Source: SKVL01 sp964559575 (GTDB lineage: Bacteria; Patescibacteriota; Minisyncoccia; Phycocordibacterales; CSBR16-193). Taken from it: a DNA stretch of 13,080 nucleotides. Numbering within the stretch: the stretch's first letter is position 1; the number at the start of each line of letters is the position of its first letter. Positions 1 through 6,386 of this stretch are shown piece by piece. The translations under genes were made by a program, and so were the position numbers. The stretch lies in assembly GCA_964559575.1 (NCBI GenBank), contig CAZLGQ010000013.1, positions 1 to 13,080 on the forward strand, given 5' to 3'. Under the pieces are notes generated by a model that saw only the letters and a list, made by a program, of their open reading frames with translations, searched no databases and was not told the DNA's origin.

Positions 1-1
1 C

Positions 2-397
2 AGAGTAGACGGTATCGAGGTTGGTAACACGTATCACTGTGTAGCTTGGAATATGCCGGAAAAAGAAGAAAACGACATAGAAAACAACGATGAACCCAAT
101 GATGAAGTTACTCCGAGAAGGCGAACTACTTCTGGAAGAATACTCACTACAGTAGAACCGGAAGAGGAAGCAGAACCTGAAGAAGAAAAAGAACCTGAAG
201 AAGAAGAGGAAGAAAAACCTGACCCAAAAGTTGATGGTGAACGTGATGAAATAATACCAGTAGGAGCGCCTGATACAGGTATGGGTGGACTTACACCCGG
301 AACAGGAAGTACAGTCTTCTTAACCTTACTGTTCTTATTATTAATCACTGCAACTGCTATGCCTACGAGAGGAGATCCTGTAAACCAAAACCAATAA
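2..397 (+). CDS. Surface protein with acidic stalk and APDTG sorting signal, 3' part (5' end outside window)
   Basis: The reading frame is open from the left edge, so the internal ATG at 53 is probably not the start and the N-terminal part lies outside the window. What remains is a short folded-looking piece (ending TYHCVAWN), then a Glu/Pro-rich low-complexity stretch typical of a wall-spanning stalk, then GAPDTGMGG. After that come a roughly 16-residue hydrophobic segment (TVFLTLLFLLLITATAM) and a short tail containing one Arg. This order matches a C-terminal cell-wall sorting signal, in which a sortase cleaves near the TG and joins the protein to the cell surface. The tail has less positive charge than classical LPXTG signals. 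The stop codon overlaps the start of the downstream sortase gene by one base (TAATG), which indicates one operon and a likely enzyme-substrate pair. The function of the missing N-terminal part is unknown. Confidence 0.8.
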   Translation, partial: RVDGIEVGNTYHCVAWNMPEKEENDIENNDEPNDEVTPRRRTTSGRILTTVEPEEEAEPEEEKEPEEEEEEKPDPKVDGERDEIIPVGAPDTGMGGLTPGTGSTVFLTLLFLLLITATAMPTRGDPVNQNQ

Positions 398-1068
398 TGG
401 TAGACAAAAAAAAGTTTGGATTAAAAAGATCAATGAATCATCAAAATTTTCAAGTCTTGATATTCATTATAGCTATTCTTCTTATTCTGACTATATTGCT
501 ATTGTGGTCTTTAAGAACAACTCAAACTGAAAGTGAACCGGAAAGAGTTAGGATCTCAACTATGTCATTTGATCAACTTGATCAAGAAGATACTAATATA
601 TCCGCATCAGAACCTACTTTACTGGAGATACCATCAGTAGATCTTAAAGCTAAATTTCGAAAACCTTTAGGATTAAATAAAGATGGTACTATTGAAGCTC
701 CTAAGGATTTTGAGACAATATCCAGATATAAACACTTCCCTACTCCGGGAGAAAAAGGACCTTCGGTTATATTGGGTCATGTTGACTCATATGAAGGACC
801 GGCAATATTTTGGCCTCTTAGAGACGTGAAAGAAGGAGATAGTGTTTATATTAGTAGAGAAGATGGGAGTATAGTAACTTTCTCTGTTTATAAAACAGAG
901 ATCATAGAACAAGACAAATTTCCAACTGAAAAGGTTTACGGAGAAACTGAAGAGTCCGAAATACGTCTTGTAACTTGCTCAGGTTATTATGATCAAAATA
1001 GAAAACGATATAGTCACAACTTGATCATTTACGGTATTCTTGAAGAAGCAGATCTTCCTGATGACTAA
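397..1068 (+). CDS. Class F-like sortase (cysteine transpeptidase)
   Basis: This is a 223-residue protein with an N-terminal membrane anchor (about residues 19-38), a short linker and a sortase domain from about residue 75. The catalytic residues of the family are visible: His128 in LGHVDS, Cys194 in LVTCSG and Arg204 (Arg202 is the alternative) in NRKRYSHN. The GHxDS context and the compact domain are typical of class F sortases. The expected role is to cleave a sorting signal outside the membrane and attach the protein to an acceptor on the cell surface. The ATG overlaps the stop of the upstream gene, whose product ends in an APDTG sorting signal, so translational coupling is likely. A strong hairpin terminator follows. 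The sortase call is firm; the class assignment is less so. Confidence 0.93.
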   Translation: MVDKKKFGLKRSMNHQNFQVLIFIIAILLILTILLLWSLRTTQTESEPERVRISTMSFDQLDQEDTNISASEPTLLEIPSVDLKAKFRKPLGLNKDGTIEAPKDFETISRYKHFPTPGEKGPSVILGHVDSYEGPAIFWPLRDVKEGDSVYISREDGSIVTFSVYKTEIIEQDKFPTEKVYGETEESEIRLVTCSGYYDQNRKRYSHNLIIYGILEEADLPDD

Positions 1069-1127
1069 AAGGAACTTTATCTACCAATAACTCTGAAAGT
1101 CTCGATAATCAGCATGTATAGAAATGC

Positions 1128-1165
1128 AAAAACGCCAACATAAAATGTTGGCGTTTTTTATTATT
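1128..1165 (+). terminator. Intrinsic terminator after the sortase operon
   Basis: A perfect 13-bp inverted repeat (1128-1140 with 1146-1158; core ACGCCAACA/TGTTGGCGT) has a 5-base loop and is followed by a T-rich run. It lies about 60 bases after the sortase stop. The flanking A and T runs would let it act in both directions, but the only gene pointing towards it is on the plus strand. Confidence 0.92.
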
Positions 1166-1180
1166 TTTTAATAAAAAAAT

Positions 1181-1209
1181 TTAAAAATAATCTCATAATA
1201 AGGTATAAT
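1181..1209 (+). promoter_or_regulatory. Promoter of the CAP-domain gene, probably leaderless
   Basis: A perfect TATAAT lies at 1204-1209. A weak -35 element, TTAAAA (1181-1186, 4 of 6 matches to TTGACA), is placed 17 bases upstream. The ATG of the CAP gene begins at 1218, only nine bases past the -10 box. Transcription would therefore start at or within a few bases of the start codon, giving a leaderless mRNA. Confidence 0.65.
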
Positions 1210-1217
1210 ATTATGTA

Positions 1218-2243
1218 ATGAAAAAAACAAAAAGTACAGACCTTCATCCTTTACAAAAACTGTCTCTTTTTGGAATAGTTATTACTGTTGGAATTTCAGT
1301 ATTGCTCGGAAACATAGGGGAAAATTTACAAAGATACACTAAAGATCTAACTTCAAACATACTACCAAGTGCTATAATAGAATTAACTAACATTGAAAGA
1401 AAAGAAACTGATGTTCCAACCCTTAAAAGAGATCCGGTACTTGATAAAGCGGCAAAATTAAAAGCTGAACACATGAGGGATAAAGAGTATTTTTCTCATT
1501 TTAGTCCTAAAGAAAATATATCCCCTTGGCACTGGTTTGAAGTTGCTGGATATGAATATATACATGCCGGAGAAAATTTAGCAATATACTTTAACGACTC
1601 AAAAGAAGTAGTAGAAGCCTGGATGAAATCTCCTCTTCACCGTGAAAACATAATGGATAAAAGTTATACCGAAATTGGTGTTGCCGCTGTTGAAGGTTCA
1701 TATAAAGGATACGAAACATACTATGTTGTTCAACTTTTTGGTTATCCAGCCAATAAAGATGTTATAGCTAAAAATAGGCATGTGGAAAAAAATAAAGAAC
1801 ACATCTCAAAAGAAGAAACTTCAAAAGATACAAAAGAAAACACAATTGAATCATCTCAAGAAAAAACTGATAAAAAAGAAGAAGTAAAAGAATCAGAATC
1901 AGAATCAGAGGAGAATATACCAATAACAGTAACACCCTCTATTACCTCTAAAGATGGTTCTCTTATTTTTACATCTCAACATTTAGAAACAAAAAATCCT
2001 ATTTTTGCTGGCATAAAAAAAGATAGTACCGAAATTAAAGGTTTAGTAGATAGAACCCCCGGAGGAACTTTTACATTTGAAGTTTTATACACAATACTAA
2101 CAATCTCTATTTCCCTACTTATTTTAATATCCATCTTTATATCAATCAGAAAAGAAGAATACCCAAGAATCATATACGGCTCTACCTTACTCATGCTACT
2201 TATTTTAGCCACATATACTCATATTTACTTTATATCTATATAA
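1218..2243 (+). CDS. CAP/SCP-domain (YkwD-like) exported protein with C-terminal membrane segments
   Basis: This 341-residue protein has an N-terminal hydrophobic segment (about 15-32) that acts as a signal or anchor. A CAP (SCP/PR-1) domain spans about residues 53-177. CAP landmarks are present: AEHM (His85), YFSHFSP (His94), AGENLA (Glu119) and WMKSPLHRENIM (His141), which together line the cavity typical of bacterial YkwD-like proteins. A Lys/Glu/Ser-rich linker (about 185-233) follows, then a second extracytoplasmic stretch and two C-terminal hydrophobic helices (about 289-310 and 317-340). The CAP domain should therefore sit outside the membrane. The biochemical role of bacterial CAP proteins is mostly unknown; a wall-associated or protein-binding role is likely. 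It has its own promoter and no Shine-Dalgarno sequence. Confidence 0.92.
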   Translation: MKKTKSTDLHPLQKLSLFGIVITVGISVLLGNIGENLQRYTKDLTSNILPSAIIELTNIERKETDVPTLKRDPVLDKAAKLKAEHMRDKEYFSHFSPKENISPWHWFEVAGYEYIHAGENLAIYFNDSKEVVEAWMKSPLHRENIMDKSYTEIGVAAVEGSYKGYETYYVVQLFGYPANKDVIAKNRHVEKNKEHISKEETSKDTKENTIESSQEKTDKKEEVKESESESEENIPITVTPSITSKDGSLIFTSQHLETKNPIFAGIKKDSTEIKGLVDRTPGGTFTFEVLYTILTISISLLILISIFISIRKEEYPRIIYGSTLLMLLILATYTHIYFISI

Positions 2244-2249
2244 ATAGAA

Positions 2250-2582
2250 CTAAGATACAATTGATCCTACACTAACTTTTTTTTGAGGAGATAATACCAC
2301 AGGACCATTCTCACCATCTGCAGCCATTACCATTCCTTGACTTTCATAACCCATGATCTTTTTAGGTTCTAAATTAACTAAAACTGACACCATTTTACCT
2401 TTTAACTCTTCCGGGTCGTAACTTTTACCAATACCCGCAACCAACTGTCTTTCATCTTCTTCCCCAACATCCACAGAAAGAAGAAGAAGCTTATCAGAAT
2501 TTTCTATATACTGAGCTTTAGATATTAAACCTATACGAATATCTAATTTTAAAAAATCTTTAAAATCTATTATTTCTTTCAT
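2250..2582 (-). CDS. Stand-alone tRNA-binding domain protein (Trbp111 / MetRS C-terminal type)
   Basis: This 110-residue protein consists almost entirely of an EMAP-II/Trbp111-type OB-fold. Family landmarks in order are FLKLDIRIG (10-18), SDKLLLLSVDVG (29-40), RQLVAGIG (45-52), VLVNLEPKKIMGYESQGM (67-84) and the C-terminal VVLSP/VSVGS strand. In many bacteria this domain is the C-terminal tail of methionyl-tRNA synthetase; as a separate protein it binds tRNA non-specifically, usually as a dimer. Here it stands alone, so the synthetase (not in the window) may lack the tail, or this may be a free chaperone-like tRNA-binding protein. It ends six bases from the convergent CAP gene, with no clear terminator between them. 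The stop is TAG. Confidence 0.93.
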   Translation of the reverse strand: MKEIIDFKDFLKLDIRIGLISKAQYIENSDKLLLLSVDVGEEDERQLVAGIGKSYDPEELKGKMVSVLVNLEPKKIMGYESQGMVMAADGENGPVVLSPQKKVSVGSIVS

Positions 2583-2640
2583 ACTATTTACAATTAATAA
2601 TTATTTAATGATTGTATCATTTTAAAAAAATTATCTAAAA

Positions 2641-2669
2641 TTGTATTGATCAAAATATTTTTATATAAT
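2641..2669 (+). promoter_or_regulatory. Candidate promoter of the PspC-VTT-phosphatidyltransferase-YibF cluster
   Basis: TATAAT at 2664-2669 is preceded 17 bases upstream by TTGTAT (2641-2646), which keeps only the TTG of a -35 box. Transcription would start near 2676, about 19 bases before the PspC-gene ATG. That leader is pure A/T and has no Shine-Dalgarno sequence. The AT-rich background makes chance matches likely. Confidence 0.45.
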
Positions 2670-2694
2670 TAAAATAACTATTTAATTTAAAAAA

Positions 2695-3507
2695 ATGAAC
2701 GATGAAAATATTAAAAAAATAAAAAGAAGTAAGGAAGATAAAGTAATTGCAGGAATTTTTGGTGGAATGGGAGAATACTTTAAAATTGATTCTGTTATTT
2801 TTCGATTAATAGGAGTTATACTGTTTTTTGCAACCAGTTTTGTTCCTTTTATAATTGCTTATATTATAGCCATAATAATAATACCCGAAGAAAAAACAGC
2901 TTCTAATAAGCCAAATAAAAAACAAAGCCGAAATAAATGGATACTATGGTTATTAATAATTATTTTGATTATTATTTCAATAACTCCATTGCTGGCTTTA
3001 TTTGGTTTTAGAAATTATGCTAAAAACCTCCAAAAGTATTCTTTTATGGCTGATCCGGTAGAAGTTACTGAAGAATATTACTATGTAGAGAGAGAAACTA
3101 TTGAAAAAGAAACACTACCGGGACCTGATAGAAACTCTGTAAATGGATACCTTGAAAAAAATATAATAAAAGCAAAACAAAATGGAGAAATTTTTGCCGA
3201 ATACCATGAATTAGGTCGCAGTACTAATAAACTATTCATATGGGGTTATATAGCCGAACTTTATAAAACAGATAATGAAATTAAAACCGCTACAGCAATT
3301 TCTCTACCTTTAGTTATAGAATTTTCTGAAAATGAGTTTATCGGACACCAGACCCCACGGGATGGTTCATACTATTCAAAAGACATAAAAGATATGTTTC
3401 CTAAAGCTCTCCATGATAATGTTTTAAACTTTCAATCCATACACGAAAAAACTATCAATCATTTAAAAGACTCGGTTGAAAAAAAGGCAGAATCAAACTT
3501 TGAATAA
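2695..3507 (+). CDS. PspC-domain membrane protein with unknown C-terminal domain
   Basis: Residues 7-66 form a PspC domain: KKIKRSKEDKVIAGIFGGMGEYF, then hydrophobic helices ending in the characteristic IIIIPEE. Another transmembrane helix follows at about 83-104. In E. coli, PspC is a membrane sensor of the phage-shock envelope-stress response, but PspC domains in other phyla often occur without PspA and their roles differ. The remaining roughly 160 residues (from about 110) are soluble and include an FIWGYIAELYKT...TATAISLPLVIEF stretch. I do not recognise this part; it is probably extracytoplasmic or a ligand-sensing region. The next gene starts one base after the stop, so this is the first gene of a four-gene membrane-protein cluster. 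Confidence 0.85.
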   Translation: MNDENIKKIKRSKEDKVIAGIFGGMGEYFKIDSVIFRLIGVILFFATSFVPFIIAYIIAIIIIPEEKTASNKPNKKQSRNKWILWLLIIILIIISITPLLALFGFRNYAKNLQKYSFMADPVEVTEEYYYVERETIEKETLPGPDRNSVNGYLEKNIIKAKQNGEIFAEYHELGRSTNKLFIWGYIAELYKTDNEIKTATAISLPLVIEFSENEFIGHQTPRDGSYYSKDIKDMFPKALHDNVLNFQSIHEKTINHLKDSVEKKAESNFE

Positions 3508-3508
3508 A

Positions 3509-3847
3509 ATGCCTAATAAAAGTAAATCTAAAGAAAAATATTTTACTATTAAAAAACCCGATATTTTTAAAAAACATTCGGGTTTTATAATTTTACTTAT
3601 TTTTGTTACATCTTGGATATCTTTAATCGTTTTTATACCTCCGGCAGAGATTATTTCCATAATAGGAATTGAAAAAAGTTATTTAATAATTTTTATCACT
3701 GCTTTTATAGGAGTATCTGGTTTTGCCTCTGTTCCTTTCTATGCCACCTTTGTAACTTTTACCTCTAGTGGAGAACTTAGCCTTTTCTTACTAATACTTA
3801 TAGCAGCACCGGCCAGAGCTTTTGGAGATAATGTTTTTTTCTTTTAG
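3509..3847 (+). CDS. VTT/DedA-like membrane protein, 5' fragment (frameshifted)
   Basis: This is the N-terminal 112 residues of a VTT-domain (SNARE-associated/DedA-like) membrane protein. Hydrophobic helices lie at about 25-43, 57-70 and 90-101. The family signature begins as PARAFGDNVFF (Arg103, Gly106, Asp107) but the frame then hits TAG. One frame over, the sequence continues directly as LLGKKGHDAINE, which fits the usual GD...LGRKG pattern of the family. The break therefore lies at the T7 run (3834-3840). The ATG at 3509 is preferred because it follows the PspC stop by one base; an in-frame ATG at 3476 would overlap the PspC gene. DedA-family proteins are linked to lipid carrier or phospholipid translocation, which suits the phosphatidyltransferase gene downstream. 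Confidence 0.75.
   Translation: MPNKSKSKEKYFTIKKPDIFKKHSGFIILLIFVTSWISLIVFIPPAEIISIIGIEKSYLIIFITAFIGVSGFASVPFYATFVTFTSSGELSLFLLILIAAPARAFGDNVFFF
3834..3847 (+). other. -1 frameshift site in the VTT gene (T7 run, slippery heptamer and TAG)
   Basis: In the zero frame the codons read GTT TTT TTC TTT TAG. A -1 shift on T_TTT_TTC (3835-3841) gives V-F-F-L-L-G-K-K-G and joins the two halves of the VTT protein. The site has the X_XXY_YYZ form of a programmed -1 frameshift, but a lost T in a homopolymer, either a real mutation or a read error, would look identical. Confidence 0.75.
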
Positions 3848-3876
3848 GTAAAAAAGGTCACGATGCAATAAATGAA

Positions 3877-4128
3877 ATGTTAAATAATAGAAGAATGAAA
3901 AATTTTTCAAATTGGATAAATAGCAAACCTAAATGGACAAGCCCTTTGATCGCTTATATTTATACCTGTACTTCCCCCTTACCACAAGATATTCTAATGG
4001 TAACCTTAGGATTGGCTAAAGTTAAATTTTTAGGAATATTTATCGCCGTACTATTGGGAAATGCTACTTTTATCACTTTAATTTATTTTCTATCAACTCA
4101 AACCTATATCAATATTCCTTTTTTATAG
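3877..4128 (+). CDS. VTT/DedA-like membrane protein, 3' fragment (frameshifted)
   Basis: This is the C-terminal half of the VTT-domain protein. The frame is open from 3832, so the ATG at 3877 is only the first internal Met and may not be a real start. It contains the segment TSPLIAYIYTCTSPLPQDILMVTLGLAK, whose P-x-P-x-D core is typical of this family, and then two hydrophobic helices (about residues 50-73 of the fragment). Joined to the upstream fragment it would make a protein of about 205 residues, the usual size for the family. Alone it lacks the first helices and the R..GD motif, so it would not be functional without frameshifting. It ends in TAG about 60 bases before the phosphatidyltransferase gene. 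Confidence 0.65.
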   Translation: MLNNRRMKNFSNWINSKPKWTSPLIAYIYTCTSPLPQDILMVTLGLAKVKFLGIFIAVLLGNATFITLIYFLSTQTYINIPFL

Positions 4129-4188
4129 GAATATATAAAGTTAACATTTTAGATTCTTAATTTACTAAAATTAAAATAAAATTAATCA

Positions 4189-4812
4189 ATGCTATCAAAT
4201 AAAAAAATTTTAAATACTTTATTAAACCAAAAATTTGAAAAGCCAAATCCCATTGACCATACATTGAACAAGATCTTTCTATGGGCTTTCCCTACTTTTA
4301 TAAAACCCAATCACTTAACTTTATTTAGATACTTTTCTACACCTATAATTTTTTATCTTCTACTTTATCATTACTATTTTTTTGGATTAAGATTTTTTTC
4401 AATCTCAGCCCTAACAGATGCTCTAGACGGGGCTATGGCAAGAATAAGAAAAAAGATCACCAACTGGGGAAAAATTCATGACCCGTTAGCAGACAAGATC
4501 TTTATAGGGGCTACCGGTTCAATCGTAATAGTAAGATATTTAAATTTAGAGATATTTCTTACTATTATTTTTCTTGAATTAATTACAATATTAACAGCAT
4601 TTTTTCTATATGATAGAAAAAACAATCCCGGAGCTCAAATTCCGGGAAAAATAAAAATGGTATTTCAAACACTGGGAATTACTCTTCTTATCATATATAT
4701 AATAACAAAAGCACCTATTCTTTTGACTATATCTTTATTATCTTTCCTTATTTCCATATTTTTTAGTTTTGTAAATCTTATGTTTTGTATTTATTTCTTA
4801 AAATCTATTTAG
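4189..4812 (+). CDS. CDP-alcohol phosphatidyltransferase family membrane enzyme
   Basis: This 207-residue integral membrane protein carries the complete CDP-alcohol phosphatidyltransferase motif, D-x2-D-G-x2-A-R-x8-G-x3-D-x3-D, at residues 77-102: Asp77, Asp80, Gly81, Arg85, Gly94, Asp98 and Asp102. The motif binds CDP-activated lipid and two divalent metal ions. The enzyme transfers a phosphatidyl group from CDP-diacylglycerol to an alcohol such as glycerol-3-phosphate, as PgsA does, or inositol phosphate. The acceptor cannot be told from the sequence. Several hydrophobic helices follow the motif. It sits between two other polytopic membrane-protein genes, consistent with a membrane-lipid cluster. 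The start has no Shine-Dalgarno sequence and the stop is TAG. Confidence 0.93.
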   Translation: MLSNKKILNTLLNQKFEKPNPIDHTLNKIFLWAFPTFIKPNHLTLFRYFSTPIIFYLLLYHYYFFGLRFFSISALTDALDGAMARIRKKITNWGKIHDPLADKIFIGATGSIVIVRYLNLEIFLTIIFLELITILTAFFLYDRKNNPGAQIPGKIKMVFQTLGITLLIIYIITKAPILLTISLLSFLISIFFSFVNLMFCIYFLKSI

Positions 4813-4842
4813 TTTTTTAAGAAATAATGATTAAATATAAAA

Positions 4843-5532
4843 ATGTTTAAAATTTTTAAAATATCCATCTTAATAACCTTAGGTTTTTTAGTAACTTTTA
4901 CATCAACTGAAAAAAACTTATATGCTTATGAAAATAATTTAAATGAAGGAAATGTAAAAGTTGAAATAATTGATGTTATAGATGAAGGTTATAGATTTAT
5001 ACCTGGAACTGGTATAGAAACATTTTATCAAACACTTAAAGTAAAAATACTTGAGGGATCTAAAAAAGGAGAAGTGGTAGAAGTGGACAGTGAGTTTTAT
5101 CAAATGTCTAAAAAAGATAGGGCTTTTATTGAAATAAAAAAAATAAGTGAAGAAGAATACAGTTATATTTTTAATCAACCGGATAGACGTTTACCTCTTC
5201 TTATTCTTTTTGCTTTATTTGTCGGTATTATATTTTTTTTCGGATCAAAAAAAGGGTTACGATCTATACTAAGTTTAGGTATCAGTTTTGTAATTTTACT
5301 CTTTTTCCTTCTTCCTAAACTTATAGAAGGAGCATCCCCTGTTCCAACTACAATATTTTTTGCCTCACTAATAGTAGCCTTGGCTATGTATATAACTCAT
5401 GGTTTTAATAAAGTAACTCATGCTGCTTTCATTGGAACATCAATAACACTTATCATAGTTGGTTTACTGTCTTACTTTGCTGTATCTGCAAATAATTTAT
5501 CAGTCTTTCATCACATGAATCACTTTACTTAA
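4843..5532 (+). CDS. YibE/F-like membrane protein, 5' fragment (frameshifted)
   Basis: This is the N-terminal 229 residues of a YibE/F-like protein. It has a signal-like segment (1-22), then a soluble extracytoplasmic domain (about 30-112, strand-rich, with EVVEVDSEFYQ). A run of transmembrane helices follows at about 117-133, 140-158, 169-185 and 195-213. YibE/F family proteins are polytopic membrane proteins of unknown transport function. The last residues (HHMNHFT) do not fit and the frame stops at TAA. The alternate frame carries the expected continuation (ESLYLNLQTGG...LLLGAIIIG). The frame is therefore broken at about 5508-5520. Downstream sequence completes the family's C-terminal region. 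Confidence 0.75.
   Translation: MFKIFKISILITLGFLVTFTSTEKNLYAYENNLNEGNVKVEIIDVIDEGYRFIPGTGIETFYQTLKVKILEGSKKGEVVEVDSEFYQMSKKDRAFIEIKKISEEEYSYIFNQPDRRLPLLILFALFVGIIFFFGSKKGLRSILSLGISFVILLFFLLPKLIEGASPVPTTIFFASLIVALAMYITHGFNKVTHAAFIGTSITLIIVGLLSYFAVSANNLSVFHHMNHFT
5505..5532 (+). other. -1 frameshift region in the YibE/F-like gene
   Basis: The zero frame reads SVFHHMNHFT-stop while the -1 frame, open from 5496, reads HESLYLNLQTGGLLDL and then the conserved YibE/F core. There is no homopolymer or X_XXY_YYZ heptamer here, so programmed shifting is unlikely. A single-base loss or a sequence error is the simplest explanation. Confidence 0.65.
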
Positions 5533-5549
5533 ATCTCCAAACAGGAGGC

Positions 5550-5963
5550 TTGCTTGATTTATCAGGTCTTCTCTTGGGAGCTATCATTATAGGTATACTA
5601 GGAATTCTCGACGATATATCTATAACACAATCCGCCACTGTAAGAGAACTCTACAATGCTAACCCTAACCTTAGTGTTAAAGATGTATATAACAGAGCTT
5701 TTTCCGTGGGAAAAGAACACATGGTATCCTTAGTTAATACCTTAACCCTAGCTTATGCTGGTGCCGCATTACCGTTACTTCTTCTCTTTTCTCAAAGTGA
5801 AGAAGACATATTCTTGCTAATAAACAAAGAAATATTTGCAACAGAAATAACAAGAACACTTATAGGAAGTATAGGTTTAATACTGGCAGTTCCCATAACT
5901 ACAATTTTGGCTTCAATTATGCTTTCAAAAGAAAGCAACAAAAAAAATAATATTAAAACCTAA
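5550..5963 (+). CDS. YibE/F-like membrane protein, 3' fragment (frameshifted)
   Basis: This is the C-terminal part of the YibE/F-like protein and contains the best-conserved family core: GLLLGAIIIGILGILDDISITQSATV, followed by ELYNANP, the VGKEHMVSLVNTL loop and LAYAGAALPLLLLF. The frame is open from 5496, and the only upstream start-like codon is TTG at 5550, so the fragment probably has no start of its own. Together with the 5' fragment the protein would be about 370 residues, normal for the family. The core is undamaged, which argues for a recent mutation or a sequence error over long decay. It is the last gene of the plus-strand cluster and converges on a small minus-strand gene 16 bases away. 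Confidence 0.7.
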   Translation: MLDLSGLLLGAIIIGILGILDDISITQSATVRELYNANPNLSVKDVYNRAFSVGKEHMVSLVNTLTLAYAGAALPLLLLFSQSEEDIFLLINKEIFATEITRTLIGSIGLILAVPITTILASIMLSKESNKKNNIKT

Positions 5964-5978
5964 AATCAAAAATATACT

Positions 5979-6365
5979 TTATCTATATTTTACATACCCT
6001 TCTTCAATAAAATAAGGAGTTCCATGACCATCTCTCTTTATTTGGTATGTATTTTCAAAAATAAATATGTCTTCTTCTTTTACTTCCTTACTATACATAT
6101 CTATCATCTGATCGGAAATATTTTCTTTACTTCTTTTATCAATTAAATTATCAAGTGTTTCTTCAAAAAAAACATTATAACAATCAGCCGCTTCCTTTTT
6201 ATTCTCCACTAAGGTTTTACACTCAAAAACTCTAGAAACCTCAGTCGGTCCACTACCTTTATCTATTTCTATAAAAAGAAACTGAATATATATAAAAACT
6301 CCAAAAATTATCAGTAACATTAAAACTCCTATAATAACTAAAACTTTTTTGGGAACAGGTAACAT
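5979..6365 (-). CDS. Small membrane-anchored protein of unknown function
   Basis: This 128-residue protein is not recognised. It has one N-terminal transmembrane helix (about 8-32) preceded by Lys6-Lys7, so the remaining roughly 95 residues should be outside the membrane. That part is acidic and probably mostly helical, and holds two cysteines (Cys49 and Cys62) that could form a disulfide. It ends with a short strand-like tail (NTYQIKRDGHGTPYFIEEGYVKYR, about 105-128). The gene is divergent from the DUF4349 gene and a short palindrome lies just upstream of its ATG. Codon use and A/T content look like the neighbours, so it is likely a real gene. Confidence 0.65.
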   Translation of the reverse strand: MLPVPKKVLVIIGVLMLLIIFGVFIYIQFLFIEIDKGSGPTEVSRVFECKTLVENKKEAADCYNVFFEETLDNLIDKRSKENISDQMIDMYSKEVKEEDIFIFENTYQIKRDGHGTPYFIEEGYVKYR

Positions 6366-6373
6366 GGTTAACT

Positions 6374-6386
6374 TTGATCAGATCAA
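6374..6386. promoter_or_regulatory. Candidate operator: TTGATC-A-GATCAA palindrome
   Basis: A perfect 13-base palindrome (6+1+6) sits in the 97-base divergent region between the unknown membrane-protein gene (ATG at 6365, minus) and the DUF4349 gene (ATG at 6463). It is only 8 bases from the minus-strand start. The position suits a repressor-binding site, but the match is short and there is no second copy nearby. Confidence 0.3.

Noticed and set aside
34..348. Minus-strand open frame encoding a Ser-rich protein
   Set aside because: It is the antisense of the Glu/Pro-rich stalk (GAA codons read as TTC, with Ser codons opposite). It has no independent support and overlaps a convincing plus-strand gene.
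1244..1474. Minus-strand open frame within the CAP gene
   Set aside because: It lies wholly antisense to a well-supported domain and its product resembles no known family; the same applies to the antisense frame at 1976-2212.
4112..4134. Hairpin ATATTCC/GGAATAT overlapping the VTT stop codon
   Set aside because: The 7-bp A/T-rich stem is not followed by a T-run, so it is not a convincing terminator.
4626..4647. TCCCGGA/TCCGGGA inverted repeat in the phosphatidyltransferase gene
   Set aside because: It is explained by two similar Pro-Gly codon pairs (NPGAQIPGK) in coding sequence.
4939..5178. Minus-strand open frame rich in Phe and Tyr
   Set aside because: It is the complement of a Lys/Glu-rich coding region, which produces such frames by chance in A/T-rich DNA.
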